Assembly (NCBI GenBank): GCA_049366715.1
Contig: JBMNCQ010000044.1
Coordinates: forward strand, 10,766-74,765
Length of the DNA stretch: 64,000 bases
Direction: 5' to 3'
From: JBMNCQ01 sp049366715
GTDB lineage: Bacteria > Bacillota > Peptococcia > Peptococcales > BICA1-8
The position numbers and the translations under genes are program-made. Below, in pieces: positions 8,056 through 17,183 of the stretch (its first letter is position 1; the number at the start of each line of letters is the position of its first letter). The notes under the pieces are model-generated. The model saw only the letters and a list, made by a program, of their open reading frames with translations, did no database searches and was not told the DNA's origin.

Positions 8056-9573
8056 TTATTCTCTGGTGATTGTACCTTCCCAGGTAGAAACTTGCTTTTC
8101 CTGTAAATCATCTTCGTTGAACCACCTGGATGTAACACTTTTTATTTCAGTATAAAAAGCTATGCCGTCTTTACCCATTACATGTAGATCACCAAAAAAG
8201 GAATCTTTATGCCCTGAAAAAGGAAATACGGAAATGGGAACAGGGATTCCGACATTAATACCAACCATGCCGCCATGGGTTTTACGAGCAAATTCTCTTG
8301 CATAATAACCATTTTGGGTAAAAATACAAGATCCGTTTGCAAATGGATTTTTATTCATTACGGCAAGACCTTCTGCAAAGTTTTTCACCCTTTTAATACA
8401 GGTCACAGGACCAAAAATTTCATTTTGACCGATAGTCATTTCTTCAGTTACGTGGTCAAAAATTGTTGGTCCTAAAAAAAATCCTTCGTCATATCCGGGA
8501 ATGCTCACATTTCTACCATCAAGTACCAGACTGGCTCCTTCTTCAACACCCTTTTCTATCCAATTCAACACAAATTTTTGGTGTTCGGCAGACACAACGG
8601 GACCTAATTCCGTTTGCGAATCATAAGCACAGCCTATTTTTCTCTCTTTAGCAAGTTTAACCAGGATTGCCACAAATTCGTCTGCCACTTCTTCTTCCAC
8701 TACAACAACGGGAAGAGCCATACACCTTTGCCCTGCGCAGCCAAAAGATGAATTTATAACCCTGCGGGCAGTCGGTTCAAGAGGTGAATCTTTAAGAACT
8801 AAAGCGTGGTTTTTAGCCTCGCATAGTGCCTGCACTCTTTTGCCGTGAGCTGCCGCAGTACTATAAATATGTCTGCCGACCTTGGTTGAGCCAACGTAGG
8901 AAATTCCCTTAATGTCCGGGTGTTTCAAGAGAAGCTCTGCTTCATTTCTGCTGCAGGTCACCAGATTTACAACACCTTGAGGCAGGCCGGCTTCCATTAA
9001 TAATTCAAGCATTCTAATGGATGTCAGAGGAGTCATACTGGCTGCTTTTAAGACAAAAGTATTTCCGGTAGTGATACATAAGGGAATCATCCAGCCAAAA
9101 GGAATCATACCGGGGAAATTATAAGGGGCAATTCCGGCAAACACTCCGATAGGTTCTCTATACATGACAGTATCATGGCCGCTGGAAACATTCATTAAAG
9201 AGTCGCCTTGCATAAGTACGGGGCAGGCACAGGCCAATTCTACCACTTCGATAGCTTTTAAAATATCTCCCCGGGATTCTCCCAGATTTTTGCCCAACTC
9301 CGTTGCGACAAGTCTTGTTAACTCCTCGAGATGAGATTCCAGTTTTTCTTTAAACTTAAACATGACTTGTACTCTATTTCCGAGGGGTAAATCCGACCAA
9401 GGGGCAAATGCATTTTTGGCTGATTCAATGGCTTTATTAACTTCTTCCACTGTACAGCAAGGGGCTTCTGCAATGATTTTGCCGGTGCTGCTGTCGGTAA
9501 TGGCCATATATTTTTCTGTGTTTGATTCCTCCCATTTACCATTGGCACAATATTTTAGTTTCGTAACCATCAT
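8056..9573 (-). CDS. mmsA: Methylmalonate/malonate-semialdehyde dehydrogenase (CoA-acylating)
   Basis: 505 residues, full length for the MmsA/IolA family, which oxidises methylmalonate or malonate semialdehyde with NAD and CoA to propionyl- or acetyl-CoA plus CO2. The catalytic cysteine lies in SSFGCAGQRCMAL, and the C-terminus carries the family stretch VFPFSGHKDSFFGDLH followed by VTSRWF. It is the first gene of the mutase operon, so the pathway probably ends in a 3-oxoacid-type semialdehyde feeding an acyl-CoA. This enzyme is not part of the methylaspartate route of glutamate fermentation. Confidence 0.9.
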   Translation of the reverse strand: MMVTKLKYCANGKWEESNTEKYMAITDSSTGKIIAEAPCCTVEEVNKAIESAKNAFAPWSDLPLGNRVQVMFKFKEKLESHLEELTRLVATELGKNLGESRGDILKAIEVVELACACPVLMQGDSLMNVSSGHDTVMYREPIGVFAGIAPYNFPGMIPFGWMIPLCITTGNTFVLKAASMTPLTSIRMLELLMEAGLPQGVVNLVTCSRNEAELLLKHPDIKGISYVGSTKVGRHIYSTAAAHGKRVQALCEAKNHALVLKDSPLEPTARRVINSSFGCAGQRCMALPVVVVEEEVADEFVAILVKLAKERKIGCAYDSQTELGPVVSAEHQKFVLNWIEKGVEEGASLVLDGRNVSIPGYDEGFFLGPTIFDHVTEEMTIGQNEIFGPVTCIKRVKNFAEGLAVMNKNPFANGSCIFTQNGYYAREFARKTHGGMVGINVGIPVPISVFPFSGHKDSFFGDLHVMGKDGIAFYTEIKSVTSRWFNEDDLQEKQVSTWEGTITRE

Positions 9574-9778
9574 GATTCCACCTTTCCGGATAATTTTCGG
9601 TATTTTTCCAAAACCCTGAAGATACTGAATAATTACCCCGTTGTTATTTTTATTGCTGTTTGTATAAAATTATAGATTGCTTTATAATTTAATACAAATA
9701 GCAATAAATTATCTTATAATAAAGATAATAATTCTATGTTATAACACTATAAATAATTATTATGCATAGGAGGTTTAT
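9574..9778. promoter_or_regulatory. Divergent promoter region mmsA / lysR
   Basis: This AT-rich gap between the mutase operon and the LysR gene contains an inverted repeat, ATTATCTT (9708-9715) and AAGATAAT (9722-9729), spaced by 6 bases. That is a plausible LysR-type operator controlling both directions. No further motif was assigned. Confidence 0.4.
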
Positions 9779-10702
9779 ATGGATATAAAGCTGCTTAACA
9801 CTTTTATAGCTGTGCTGGAGATGAAGAGTTTTTCATTAGCAGGTAAAAGACTACATCTAACTCAGCCTGCTATCACTAAGCACATTCATCTCCTTGAAGA
9901 CTATTATGGTGTAAAATTGCTGCAAAGAACAAACCGGGAATTTAAAGTTACACCGGCGGGAAATAAACTATACAGTTATTCCAAACAAATTATGAGCTTG
10001 TTAGACGAGACTAAGAATGAGTTAAGTAACTTAGGCGGATTAGTTCAGGGTAGTATCGTTATTTCTTGCGGTTATTCAATTTGCGAAAATATTTTGCCTC
10101 ATATTATATCCGCTTTTCAGGCTAAATATCCTGAGATAAAAATTACTGTTAAAACCGGAAATTTCAGGCATGTTATCAATAATGTTTTAGACGGTGAAGC
10201 GGACGTTGCTTTAATTGCCGGTTGTTATGATAATAAGAGCATTGTCTCTGTGCATCTTTTTACAGATCAATTAGTATTAATTGTCGGTAAAAATCATGAT
10301 CTTGCAGATAGAACTTCGATTTCTATTCATGATGTAACAAATGAGAAATTTATACTCCGGGAACAGGATTCCACTACTTATGAAGTTTTTGAGTTTGCTC
10401 TGGAAAAGGCCGGGATCTCAATGAACGACATAAATATATTTGTAAATTTGGAGAGTCATGAAGCAATTAAGAGATTGGTAGAAAACAACGTGGGCGTTTC
10501 CATTTTATCCAAGTGGGCGATTACTAATGAACTAAAGGTAGGAAGCATCAAAGCCATACCCATCGAAGAATTAAAGTTGATCAGGGACTTTAACCTGATT
10601 TATCCCAAACAGACAAACAAAACGGCACTAATTAAAAAATTAGTGAGCTTTTGCAAAATAAAAAGCATCTGGGATACCCGGGATTACGAAGAGACAATAT
10701 AA
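9779..10702 (+). CDS. LysR-family transcriptional regulator
   Basis: 307 residues with the LysR winged helix-turn-helix at residues 1-60 (FSLAGKRLHLTQPAITKHI) and an effector-binding domain from about residue 90. The start ATG has AGGAGG 5 bases upstream. It is transcribed away from the mmsA/mutase/tct operon and is the obvious candidate regulator, probably responding to the imported carboxylate or a pathway intermediate. A hairpin terminator follows at 10841. Confidence 0.92.
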   Translation: MDIKLLNTFIAVLEMKSFSLAGKRLHLTQPAITKHIHLLEDYYGVKLLQRTNREFKVTPAGNKLYSYSKQIMSLLDETKNELSNLGGLVQGSIVISCGYSICENILPHIISAFQAKYPEIKITVKTGNFRHVINNVLDGEADVALIAGCYDNKSIVSVHLFTDQLVLIVGKNHDLADRTSISIHDVTNEKFILREQDSTTYEVFEFALEKAGISMNDINIFVNLESHEAIKRLVENNVGVSILSKWAITNELKVGSIKAIPIEELKLIRDFNLIYPKQTNKTALIKKLVSFCKIKSIWDTRDYEETI

Positions 10703-10840
10703 AATACTACCTGGAAAATTTTTATTAAGCAAAGATTTATGACTGAAAAGTACTGTTAACATTTAAAATTGTCTACATATCCACCCAAAAATGAGATTTA
10801 AGGCTGGAGAATATTATTAAGCTTTCTGAGGCAGGATTTA

Positions 10841-10874
10841 AAAAGGACTGAGGGATTAATATCTCAGTCCTTTT
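10841..10874 (+). terminator. Terminator after lysR
   Basis: A 12-bp perfect stem (AAAAGGACTGAG against 10863-10874) with a 10-base loop ends in a T run. It lies about 140 bases after the lysR stop. The rest of 10703-11134 holds only weak promoter-like sequence. Confidence 0.8.
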
Positions 10875-11134
10875 TATGAAATCGGAATATGGTGTCAAAA
10901 GCTTTAGGATATACACAATAGCCATATTCATTTGCAGTTCTAAGAGAGAAATAGATCAGCCTATCATAAAAACTTATCCTGATTATTCCAATCGTCATAT
11001 TCTGAATATTTTAACTACTAATTGGACTTTTGCCTATATAGTCTATAAACTATAAATAAAGAGAGACTTATTAAGGAACTTAGCAGAAGATATTTTAAAA
11101 TATAATTATTTTACGAAAAAGGAGGTAATTCGGA

Positions 11135-11287
11135 ATGACTTTGACAATGATCTTGGTGGGCACTATTTATGTTGGAGTTGTTGCTCTAAGGACTTACGAT
11201 TTTTTATCCTCCATCGCTGAAGATGAAATGGTTGCAGAACAAATTCAAGAGCAAACCACCTTTAATGCACCATGTTTGGATTGTTAA
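11135..11287 (+). CDS. Small 50-residue membrane peptide, unrecognised
   Basis: A 50-codon ORF starts at an ATG with AAAGGAGG 9 bases upstream. Its N-terminal 18 residues (MTLTMILVGTIYVGVVAL) form one likely transmembrane helix. An acidic tail rich in Glu and Gln ends in Ala-Pro-Cys-Leu-Asp-Cys. A strong terminator begins 24 bases after the stop, so it appears to be a single-gene transcript. I do not recognise a family. A pair of cysteines two residues apart at the extreme C-terminus could bind metal, form a disulfide or be modified. It sits between the mutase-operon regulator and the convergent end of the nicotinate cluster. Confidence 0.6.
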   Translation: MTLTMILVGTIYVGVVALRTYDFLSSIAEDEMVAEQIQEQTTFNAPCLDC

Positions 11288-11310
11288 TTATTCCTGTATT
11301 GGTTTAAAGT

Positions 11311-11354
11311 AATAGAGTGGGAGGTATTTTTTTAATAAATGCCTCCCACTCTAT
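11311..11354. terminator. Bidirectional terminator between small ORF and dml
   Basis: A stem of about 18 bp, including the perfect block AATAGAGTGGGAGG (11311-11324) and its complement at 11342-11354, has T- and A-rich flanks on both sides. It can end the 50-residue gene on the plus strand and the 19-kb nicotinate cluster on the minus strand. Confidence 0.88.
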
Positions 11355-11373
11355 TTATCTAAATGCGGTGAAT

Positions 11374-12231
11374 TTAACGTACATATTTTTTTTCCAATTC
11401 TCTGATCTCTGCTAGTCCTATTAATTCATTAAATTCCGCAAAAGTGACCATTTCATCAATTAAACCTTTTGTTGTATCCTCTTGCTTTAAAGTTTCCATC
11501 AATTTTGTGACAATTTTTGTCGTAATGTAAGTTGACGCTGTAGGATAAATAACCAGATTGAATCCTAATTGTTCCAGCCGGGAGTTACTGAGTAAAGGAG
11601 TTCGGCCGCCTTCAACCATATTAGCCAAGACCGGCACTTGGAAACTGGTGGTGATGATCTTCATCTCTTCTATGTTTTCGGGAGATTCAATAAAAATAAC
11701 ATCAGCCCCTGCTTCCTCGTAGGCTTTGCCCCTGCAAATCGCTTCTTCAAAACCGTGTACCGCCCGGGCATCTGTGCGGGCAATAATGATCAGGTTATCA
11801 TCTTTTCTGGCATCAAGAGCTGCTTTGATTTTCCAGACCATTTCTTCCTGAGGAACTACCTGTTTCCCTGTCATATGGCCGCATTTCTTTGGTGCAACCT
11901 GATCTTCAAGTTGAATTGCTGCCACCCCTGCCTTCTCATATTCACGAACTGTGCGCATCACATTTAGTGCATTTCCGAAACCGGTATCGGCATCTGCGAT
12001 TACCGGTATATTAACTGCTTCGACGAAATTGCGGGCTCGGTCGACCATTTCAGATAAAGTTAAAAGGCCGACATCGGGGCGGCCCAAATGACTTGCTGCC
12101 TGTCCGTAGCCGGTCATGTAAACTGCAGGAAAGCCAACTTTAGCAATTATTTTAGCTGTTAATACATCATGAGCACCCGGTGCTACAAGTATTTTTTTCT
12201 CTTTTAGTAACTGCCTTAATGTTATCGACAT
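11374..12231 (-). CDS. dml: 2,3-Dimethylmalate lyase
   Basis: 285 residues from the chosen ATG at 12231, which has AAAGGA 9 bases upstream; an ATG at 12237 is the alternative. It belongs to the isocitrate lyase/PEP mutase family, with DADTGFGNALNV and the catalytic KKCGH loop. In E. barkeri the cognate enzyme splits (2R,3S)-2,3-dimethylmalate into propionate and pyruvate, the last step of nicotinate fermentation. The whole preceding pathway is encoded upstream on the same strand, which favours this over methylisocitrate lyase or oxaloacetate hydrolase. It is the last gene of the cluster. Confidence 0.88.
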   Translation of the reverse strand: MSITLRQLLKEKKILVAPGAHDVLTAKIIAKVGFPAVYMTGYGQAASHLGRPDVGLLTLSEMVDRARNFVEAVNIPVIADADTGFGNALNVMRTVREYEKAGVAAIQLEDQVAPKKCGHMTGKQVVPQEEMVWKIKAALDARKDDNLIIIARTDARAVHGFEEAICRGKAYEEAGADVIFIESPENIEEMKIITTSFQVPVLANMVEGGRTPLLSNSRLEQLGFNLVIYPTASTYITTKIVTKLMETLKQEDTTKGLIDEMVTFAEFNELIGLAEIRELEKKYVR

Positions 12232-12244
12232 AGTCATAGATCCT

Positions 12245-13678
12245 TTATTCCTCCAATTTAAAATATTTCTTAGCAAACTCCAGTGTATATTCTGAGTATT
12301 CTTGGGCCAAAACGCCGATTGCATACATAAGATAGTTTTCATCAATTATGAAATCCGGATTTTGGGGTAATAAAGAGAGTCCCGGATGTCGAAAGGCTTC
12401 TGTTAAAATTTTTATTTTTACATCCGGTGCAGAATGGGTAAAAATACCTCCTACCGCTATTACATGTTTAATTTTTCTTAAATCTCTTCCGATGGGTGTT
12501 CCCGGTGTAATACCCATTAAGGGATCGAACTCTTTGGCAATAAAACCGGCGTGTCTTTTGAGAGCAATTTCAATGGCAGAAATACTAAGAGCTATATCAA
12601 ATTGCATTTCCACCTCATTTTGAGGAATGTAGTCAGTATTTTTTTCCAGGAACTCAGTATATTTTACTAAGCTTTCTTCATATTTCTTATCAAAACCAAT
12701 TTTGGTCAATACGCCCAGGGGCCCTATTGTTTCAACGATTCCTGTTGCACTGACTCTTAATCCTAAGTTTCCTTCTACCGTACGGTATGAGGGCTGTTTC
12801 TCATTGTTAACGATTAGCCCTTTTTCTTCTATACTTAGATTTTCTAACTCAGGTAAGACAGAGTGAATATCTGTAGTTGCCCCGCCTATATCAATAATTA
12901 AAACATTTCCTACTCCGTTTTCTCCGTAGATTCCTTTTGCTAATAACTCGGCTCCAAGCAGTATTGCCCCGGGTGTAGGAATTATCTTGTTGTTTGAGAC
13001 TTGCTCTATGAGCTTGCTTAAACCTTTGGCAGTGATGATCTGTTTAATAAATTGCCGGTGAATTGCTTCCCGGGCAGGCTTAACTTTTAGCTCGTGTATT
13101 GTAGGCATCAGATTAGGGACACGTATTGAGTTTATATGATTTGCCGCCAGAATTTCGGCAACTTTTGGCTGGGCATATTTATTTCCTGCTATAATAACAA
13201 CAGCTTGCACATTGGCTGCAATGATAATTTGGGTGTTTTCCAGCATGGAATCCTGATCACCGCCGTCAGTGCCTCCTGCTAGAAGAATAATGTCCGGTTT
13301 AATTTCCTTAAGAACCTGGATTCTGTATTCCGGTTGGTCTTCATGGGATATTATTTCCAGCACCCTGGCTCCTGCGCTCATTGCTACTTCTTTGGCTGCT
13401 TTGGCAGTTACCCGGGGCATATAACCTAGAGCTACCATCCTAAGCCCGCCGGCCGCACTACTTGTTGATAGAACAATGCTGTCGGCGGACAGGTCATTCC
13501 CCTGCTCACTAAGTTTTTGCTTCGCATTTTGAAAACCCAGTTCAATGTCTGCAACTGTAGTAGGGACCTGTGTCCTGTCAATAAATAACAAATCGCTGTC
13601 CTTTAATTGAAATCCTGATAATTTTGTGTATGTACTGCCAACATCAAAAATAAGTAAATTAATATTACTCATTTCCAA
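12245..13678 (-). CDS. MutL-type reactivase for 2-methyleneglutarate mutase
   Basis: 477 residues, paralogous to the reactivase at 6208-7593, with FDVGSTYTKLSGF at the N-terminus, LAGGTDGGDQD near residue 137 and IDIGGATTDIHS near residue 262. By family it should be an ATPase that exchanges damaged cobalamin in a B12-dependent mutase. The adjoining cluster encodes 2-methyleneglutarate mutase (14817-16679), its likely client. It lies between mii and dml. Confidence 0.87.
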   Translation of the reverse strand: MEMSNINLLIFDVGSTYTKLSGFQLKDSDLLFIDRTQVPTTVADIELGFQNAKQKLSEQGNDLSADSIVLSTSSAAGGLRMVALGYMPRVTAKAAKEVAMSAGARVLEIISHEDQPEYRIQVLKEIKPDIILLAGGTDGGDQDSMLENTQIIIAANVQAVVIIAGNKYAQPKVAEILAANHINSIRVPNLMPTIHELKVKPAREAIHRQFIKQIITAKGLSKLIEQVSNNKIIPTPGAILLGAELLAKGIYGENGVGNVLIIDIGGATTDIHSVLPELENLSIEEKGLIVNNEKQPSYRTVEGNLGLRVSATGIVETIGPLGVLTKIGFDKKYEESLVKYTEFLEKNTDYIPQNEVEMQFDIALSISAIEIALKRHAGFIAKEFDPLMGITPGTPIGRDLRKIKHVIAVGGIFTHSAPDVKIKILTEAFRHPGLSLLPQNPDFIIDENYLMYAIGVLAQEYSEYTLEFAKKYFKLEE

Positions 13679-13690
13679 AACCCCTTAGTT

Positions 13691-14824
13691 TTATTTATTA
13701 ACGATACAAACCTGGCCTTCCAGTATTCTTCTGGCAGTTCTGGCAAAAGCTGCCCGTTTAACTTCGTCATTTTGGACAATTGCTTCGATCTCAATAATTC
13801 CGGCCGGATGACCAATCCTGATCACATTATCGGCTTGATTTTTTTCCATAGCTTGGTTTACTATTGTTCCCGGTATTCTGGCGGCTACACCGGTGCATAC
13901 GGTTCCCGTTCCGGGGTAAGCTTTATGAACCACCTGCATAAACATTAATCTCGATACAAAATCTATTTGTGCTTTTGTGATAATATTACCGGTAGTAAAA
14001 TCTTCATAATCTTGAGGTGGTGACACAAAAGCAATCATGGGAAAGGCCGGAGATTTTTCTAAAGCAGTTTTAAGATCTGCTGCCATGCCGATTTTGACAG
14101 CCGTTTTAGCCCTTATTTCCTCCAATAAATCTAAAATTTGTTTATTTCCATTGATTTCTTGCGGCTTCTCTGTTCCTTTCATGCCGATATCTTTAGCTCT
14201 GACAAAGACACAAGGATTAGCACAATCCACAATGGAGGCTTCCAGGGAACCTATACTTGTTTCCAAAATATCTACGACATTACCTGTAGGCAATAAATTT
14301 TTCGTCACAGATCCGGCCGTATCGGCAAAATCCAACATTATTTTCGCACCTGTTCCGGGTACCCCGTCTATTTTGCAGTCTCCTTTGACCTGAGCCTGCC
14401 CATTAATAACAGGAACTTCCGCTATTAAAATTTTCCCCGTATTCGTATTATGAATTCTTACCGTAGTAACAGGTTCTTGTGCAGTAACAAAGCCTTCATC
14501 AATAGCAAAGGGCCCTACTCCGGAAGAGATATTTCCGCAATTGCCGGAATAGTCAACATAAGGAGTATTGATGCTAACCTGACCGAAAGTATAATCTATA
14601 TCGGCATCGGAGCGTGAGGAAGGTCCGATTATAGCAAGTTTGCTGGTTAAAGGATCTGCACCGCCCAAACCGTCAATTTGTCTTATATCAGGACTCCCGA
14701 AAATAGCCAGAATAGTTTTGTCGCGGAGCAGGGGGTCCTGTGGTAAATGGTTTCTTTTTAAAAATATACCTTTGCTGGTTCCTGCCCGCATAATTATGCA
14801 GGGAATTTTCCGATACTCATTCAT
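13691..14824 (-). CDS. mii: 3-Methylitaconate delta-isomerase (PrpF family)
   Basis: 377 residues of the PrpF/AcnD-accessory family, with the N-terminal signature IIMRAGTSKGIFLKRNHLP, QIDGLGGADPLTSKLAI and DYSGNCGNISSGVGPFAI. In nicotinate fermentation Mii converts (R)-3-methylitaconate to 2,3-dimethylmaleate by double-bond migration. It starts at ATG 14824, 10 bases after GGGGG, and overlaps the mutase gene by 8 bases, indicating translational coupling. A stand-alone PrpF would usually sit near prpD or acnD; neither is present. Confidence 0.92.
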   Translation of the reverse strand: MNEYRKIPCIIMRAGTSKGIFLKRNHLPQDPLLRDKTILAIFGSPDIRQIDGLGGADPLTSKLAIIGPSSRSDADIDYTFGQVSINTPYVDYSGNCGNISSGVGPFAIDEGFVTAQEPVTTVRIHNTNTGKILIAEVPVINGQAQVKGDCKIDGVPGTGAKIMLDFADTAGSVTKNLLPTGNVVDILETSIGSLEASIVDCANPCVFVRAKDIGMKGTEKPQEINGNKQILDLLEEIRAKTAVKIGMAADLKTALEKSPAFPMIAFVSPPQDYEDFTTGNIITKAQIDFVSRLMFMQVVHKAYPGTGTVCTGVAARIPGTIVNQAMEKNQADNVIRIGHPAGIIEIEAIVQNDEVKRAAFARTARRILEGQVCIVNK

Positions 14825-16679
14825 ATTTCTCAATCCCCCTTTTATTTTTTAACTTTGTCTTAAGCCACTCTAAAAATTGTTCCGGGCTGGTACACGGACC
14901 AAAGAAGCCGTCAACTCCCAGAAAATCGGTGCCTTGTTTCGCTATTTTATCCTCGTAGAAAGCATGCTCTTCTTCTTTCTCGGCAACTCTGCCCCCGGCA
15001 ACTACGATAACTTTTTCCCGCAAGCCTAATTCTCTTAAGCGTTTATCGACCCGGGGAAATAAATCTATTCCCAGTCCTAAGAGATTACTGACACCGATTA
15101 TACTTGCTTTAGCTTCTGCGGCTACTTCCGCAACAGTCTCCGGTAAATTCATTCCCCGGAGATAAATAACTTCGAATCCGGCCTCTTCTAATGCTTCTTT
15201 AATAAGGTTTATCCCGTTAACATGGGCATCTGCTCCAACAGTAGCCAGTACCACTTTTTCAGCTAAGGTAGGTTTTTTCTCATGGGAAATATCAATCTTC
15301 TCTTTGGTATAAGCAAAGTTTTCTTGCGCAATGTTTAATGGGGAATAACCAGGAACATAGCGCTTGATTCCGTCTGAATCAAGGTGGGTTTTAACAAAAC
15401 GTTTCAGGTCCCAGCCACCGGCCCTGGGCGCGTCTAAAATTCCTGTTTTACCTGCAGTTACTATCTTTTCTATCAGTTCGTCCCGTTCAAATTTCTTCCA
15501 AAAGCTTTCATTAATTTCCTGGGGGTTTAAACTGTGCTTGATCCCCAAAGCAGTTTTTAAAACAGCCATTGCTTCGGTTATGATTTCTGCTTTTCTTTTA
15601 TCGATATAAGGATCATTGATCGCTATTTTGTAAGTGTTTTCAAAAATGTCCTGAGTTCCCCATAAAGCTTTAGCCATGGAAGCTCCCGTAGGAATACCTA
15701 CTGATTCCGCAGCTTTAGGTCTGTAGAAATTTGCTCCTCCAAGTTTGGCACTGATTGCCATCCGGGCAAAATGAGCACTTTCAGCGATTAAGTCGCCCGG
15801 GGGATTTTGGAAAGTTTCCGGGACAACGATAAGAAAGTCACTCCACATTGTATCCTTAAAAGCCCGCATAACTGCTAAGTCTGCTAAAAGGTTAATGCCG
15901 GCTACATTCATCTGGACGGCACTTAATCCTTTGGGCAGCCCGGCAATAATACCCAGACCTTCGGCCAGCATGCACATAGCCAAGGCCATGCCGTCGGTAC
16001 CGCCGATATTGTTTAAATGTTTATGGGATTCGATTTGGACAAAGATATTGTTTTCCGCACAAATTTCTAAGGCTTTAAATCCATTGACAACCTTTGTTTT
16101 GTAGTCGTGGATTCCCCTTCCTCCAAAATGAACGTGGATCACGGGACCGATATCCGTACCGTCAAACCCGGCAATAAAGGCATTTAATATGGAAAGGTGA
16201 GGTGTATCACCTGTCGCATTAATTCTCATCGGATGGAGGGCTCCCCCGCCTAATTCAACAAGTTTCCGTTCTCCAAAGGGTGTAATGCCCCCTTTGCCTC
16301 TGGATTGTTCGATAAGCTCCCGGCCGTCCAGGGGATCAATATGCCTTGTTGCCTCGGCATGCACAAAATGAAATAATTGTATACCTAATTTTTGGGCAAT
16401 TTTATACATTTCCAAAGATTCCTGGTAGGTTTCTTCGGCTGTATTTCTGCCCAGGATTGGATTAAGTACGGGAATTCCTGTTTCAGCAGCTTTTTCCCCC
16501 AGAGCGGATATCCGATAGCCGCTTCGTTCAATACCGCATACTTTTCTGGGATAAGCAGCCGGCAGACCGGTAATAGAGCCGTCCTTACCTACTTTAGGCA
16601 TTTCTGCTCCAAAGGCGTCTGCATATGCTTTTAATCTATCTTCATCCTCTAAAATTATTTGCATGGTTCTTTCTTGCAT
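14817..16679 (-). CDS. mgm: 2-Methyleneglutarate mutase, B12-dependent
   Basis: 620 residues, a single-chain mutase close in size to the E. barkeri enzyme (about 614). A large catalytic part precedes a C-terminal cobalamin domain whose DxHxxG motif is Asp484-Ala-His486-Val-Asn-Gly489. It uses adenosylcobalamin radicals to convert 2-methyleneglutarate to (R)-3-methylitaconate. Both flanking steps (hmd upstream, mii downstream) are present. Here the catalytic and B12 parts are one chain, unlike the two-subunit mutase at 4723-8010. Confidence 0.93.
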   Translation of the reverse strand: MQERTMQIILEDEDRLKAYADAFGAEMPKVGKDGSITGLPAAYPRKVCGIERSGYRISALGEKAAETGIPVLNPILGRNTAEETYQESLEMYKIAQKLGIQLFHFVHAEATRHIDPLDGRELIEQSRGKGGITPFGERKLVELGGGALHPMRINATGDTPHLSILNAFIAGFDGTDIGPVIHVHFGGRGIHDYKTKVVNGFKALEICAENNIFVQIESHKHLNNIGGTDGMALAMCMLAEGLGIIAGLPKGLSAVQMNVAGINLLADLAVMRAFKDTMWSDFLIVVPETFQNPPGDLIAESAHFARMAISAKLGGANFYRPKAAESVGIPTGASMAKALWGTQDIFENTYKIAINDPYIDKRKAEIITEAMAVLKTALGIKHSLNPQEINESFWKKFERDELIEKIVTAGKTGILDAPRAGGWDLKRFVKTHLDSDGIKRYVPGYSPLNIAQENFAYTKEKIDISHEKKPTLAEKVVLATVGADAHVNGINLIKEALEEAGFEVIYLRGMNLPETVAEVAAEAKASIIGVSNLLGLGIDLFPRVDKRLRELGLREKVIVVAGGRVAEKEEEHAFYEDKIAKQGTDFLGVDGFFGPCTSPEQFLEWLKTKLKNKRGIEKYE

Positions 16680-16694
16680 TGAACATGTACCCCC

Positions 16695-17183
16695 TTAAGT
16701 TAAACCTAATTCTTGTCTAACTCTTGCGATTAATCCCCCTGCTCTTAACGTAGCCAGTACATTCTCGGAAAGGGGATTATATTGTAGTTCTTGATTATTG
16801 AGGACTAGCAGACCTTTGGCTACATCTACTGCAATGAAATCGCCATTTTTAATTTTACCTGTTAAATTTGCAGTAAATACGGGTAAACCAATATTAATCG
16901 CGTTCCTGCGGAATATGCGGGCAAAAGATTCTGCGATAATTAAACTGATTCCTGCCTTGAAAAGGGCGACAGGTGCCTGCTCTCTGCTGGATCCGCATCC
17001 GAAATTTTTCCCGGCTATAATGATGTCTCCCTGATTTACTTTTGTTGAAAAATCCGGGATAATGCTGCCGGTCATAGCATATTTCGCCAATTTTTCCGAG
17101 GGTTCCGTCATGGCATAACCCGGCAATATTTGATCTGTATCAATATTATCTCCGAAAAGCCAAACCTGTCCTTTAATATGCAT
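16695..17183 (-). CDS. dmdB: 2,3-Dimethylmalate dehydratase, small subunit
   Basis: 162 residues of the aconitase/isopropylmalate isomerase small-subunit (LeuD-like) family, with GKNFGCGSSREQAPVALFKAG near residues 55-75. Together with DmdA it hydrates 2,3-dimethylmaleate to (2R,3S)-2,3-dimethylmalate. Its start overlaps the dmdA stop by 11 bases. The context, between the dehydratase/mutase genes of nicotinate fermentation, rules against a leucine-pathway role. Confidence 0.92.
   Translation of the reverse strand: MHIKGQVWLFGDNIDTDQILPGYAMTEPSEKLAKYAMTGSIIPDFSTKVNQGDIIIAGKNFGCGSSREQAPVALFKAGISLIIAESFARIFRRNAINIGLPVFTANLTGKIKNGDFIAVDVAKGLLVLNNQELQYNPLSENVLATLRAGGLIARVRQELGLT

Noticed and set aside
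10876..11055. A 59-codon ORF starting right after the lysR terminator
   Set aside because: The ATG lies in the T run of the terminator with no ribosome binding site, and the sequence matches nothing I recognise.
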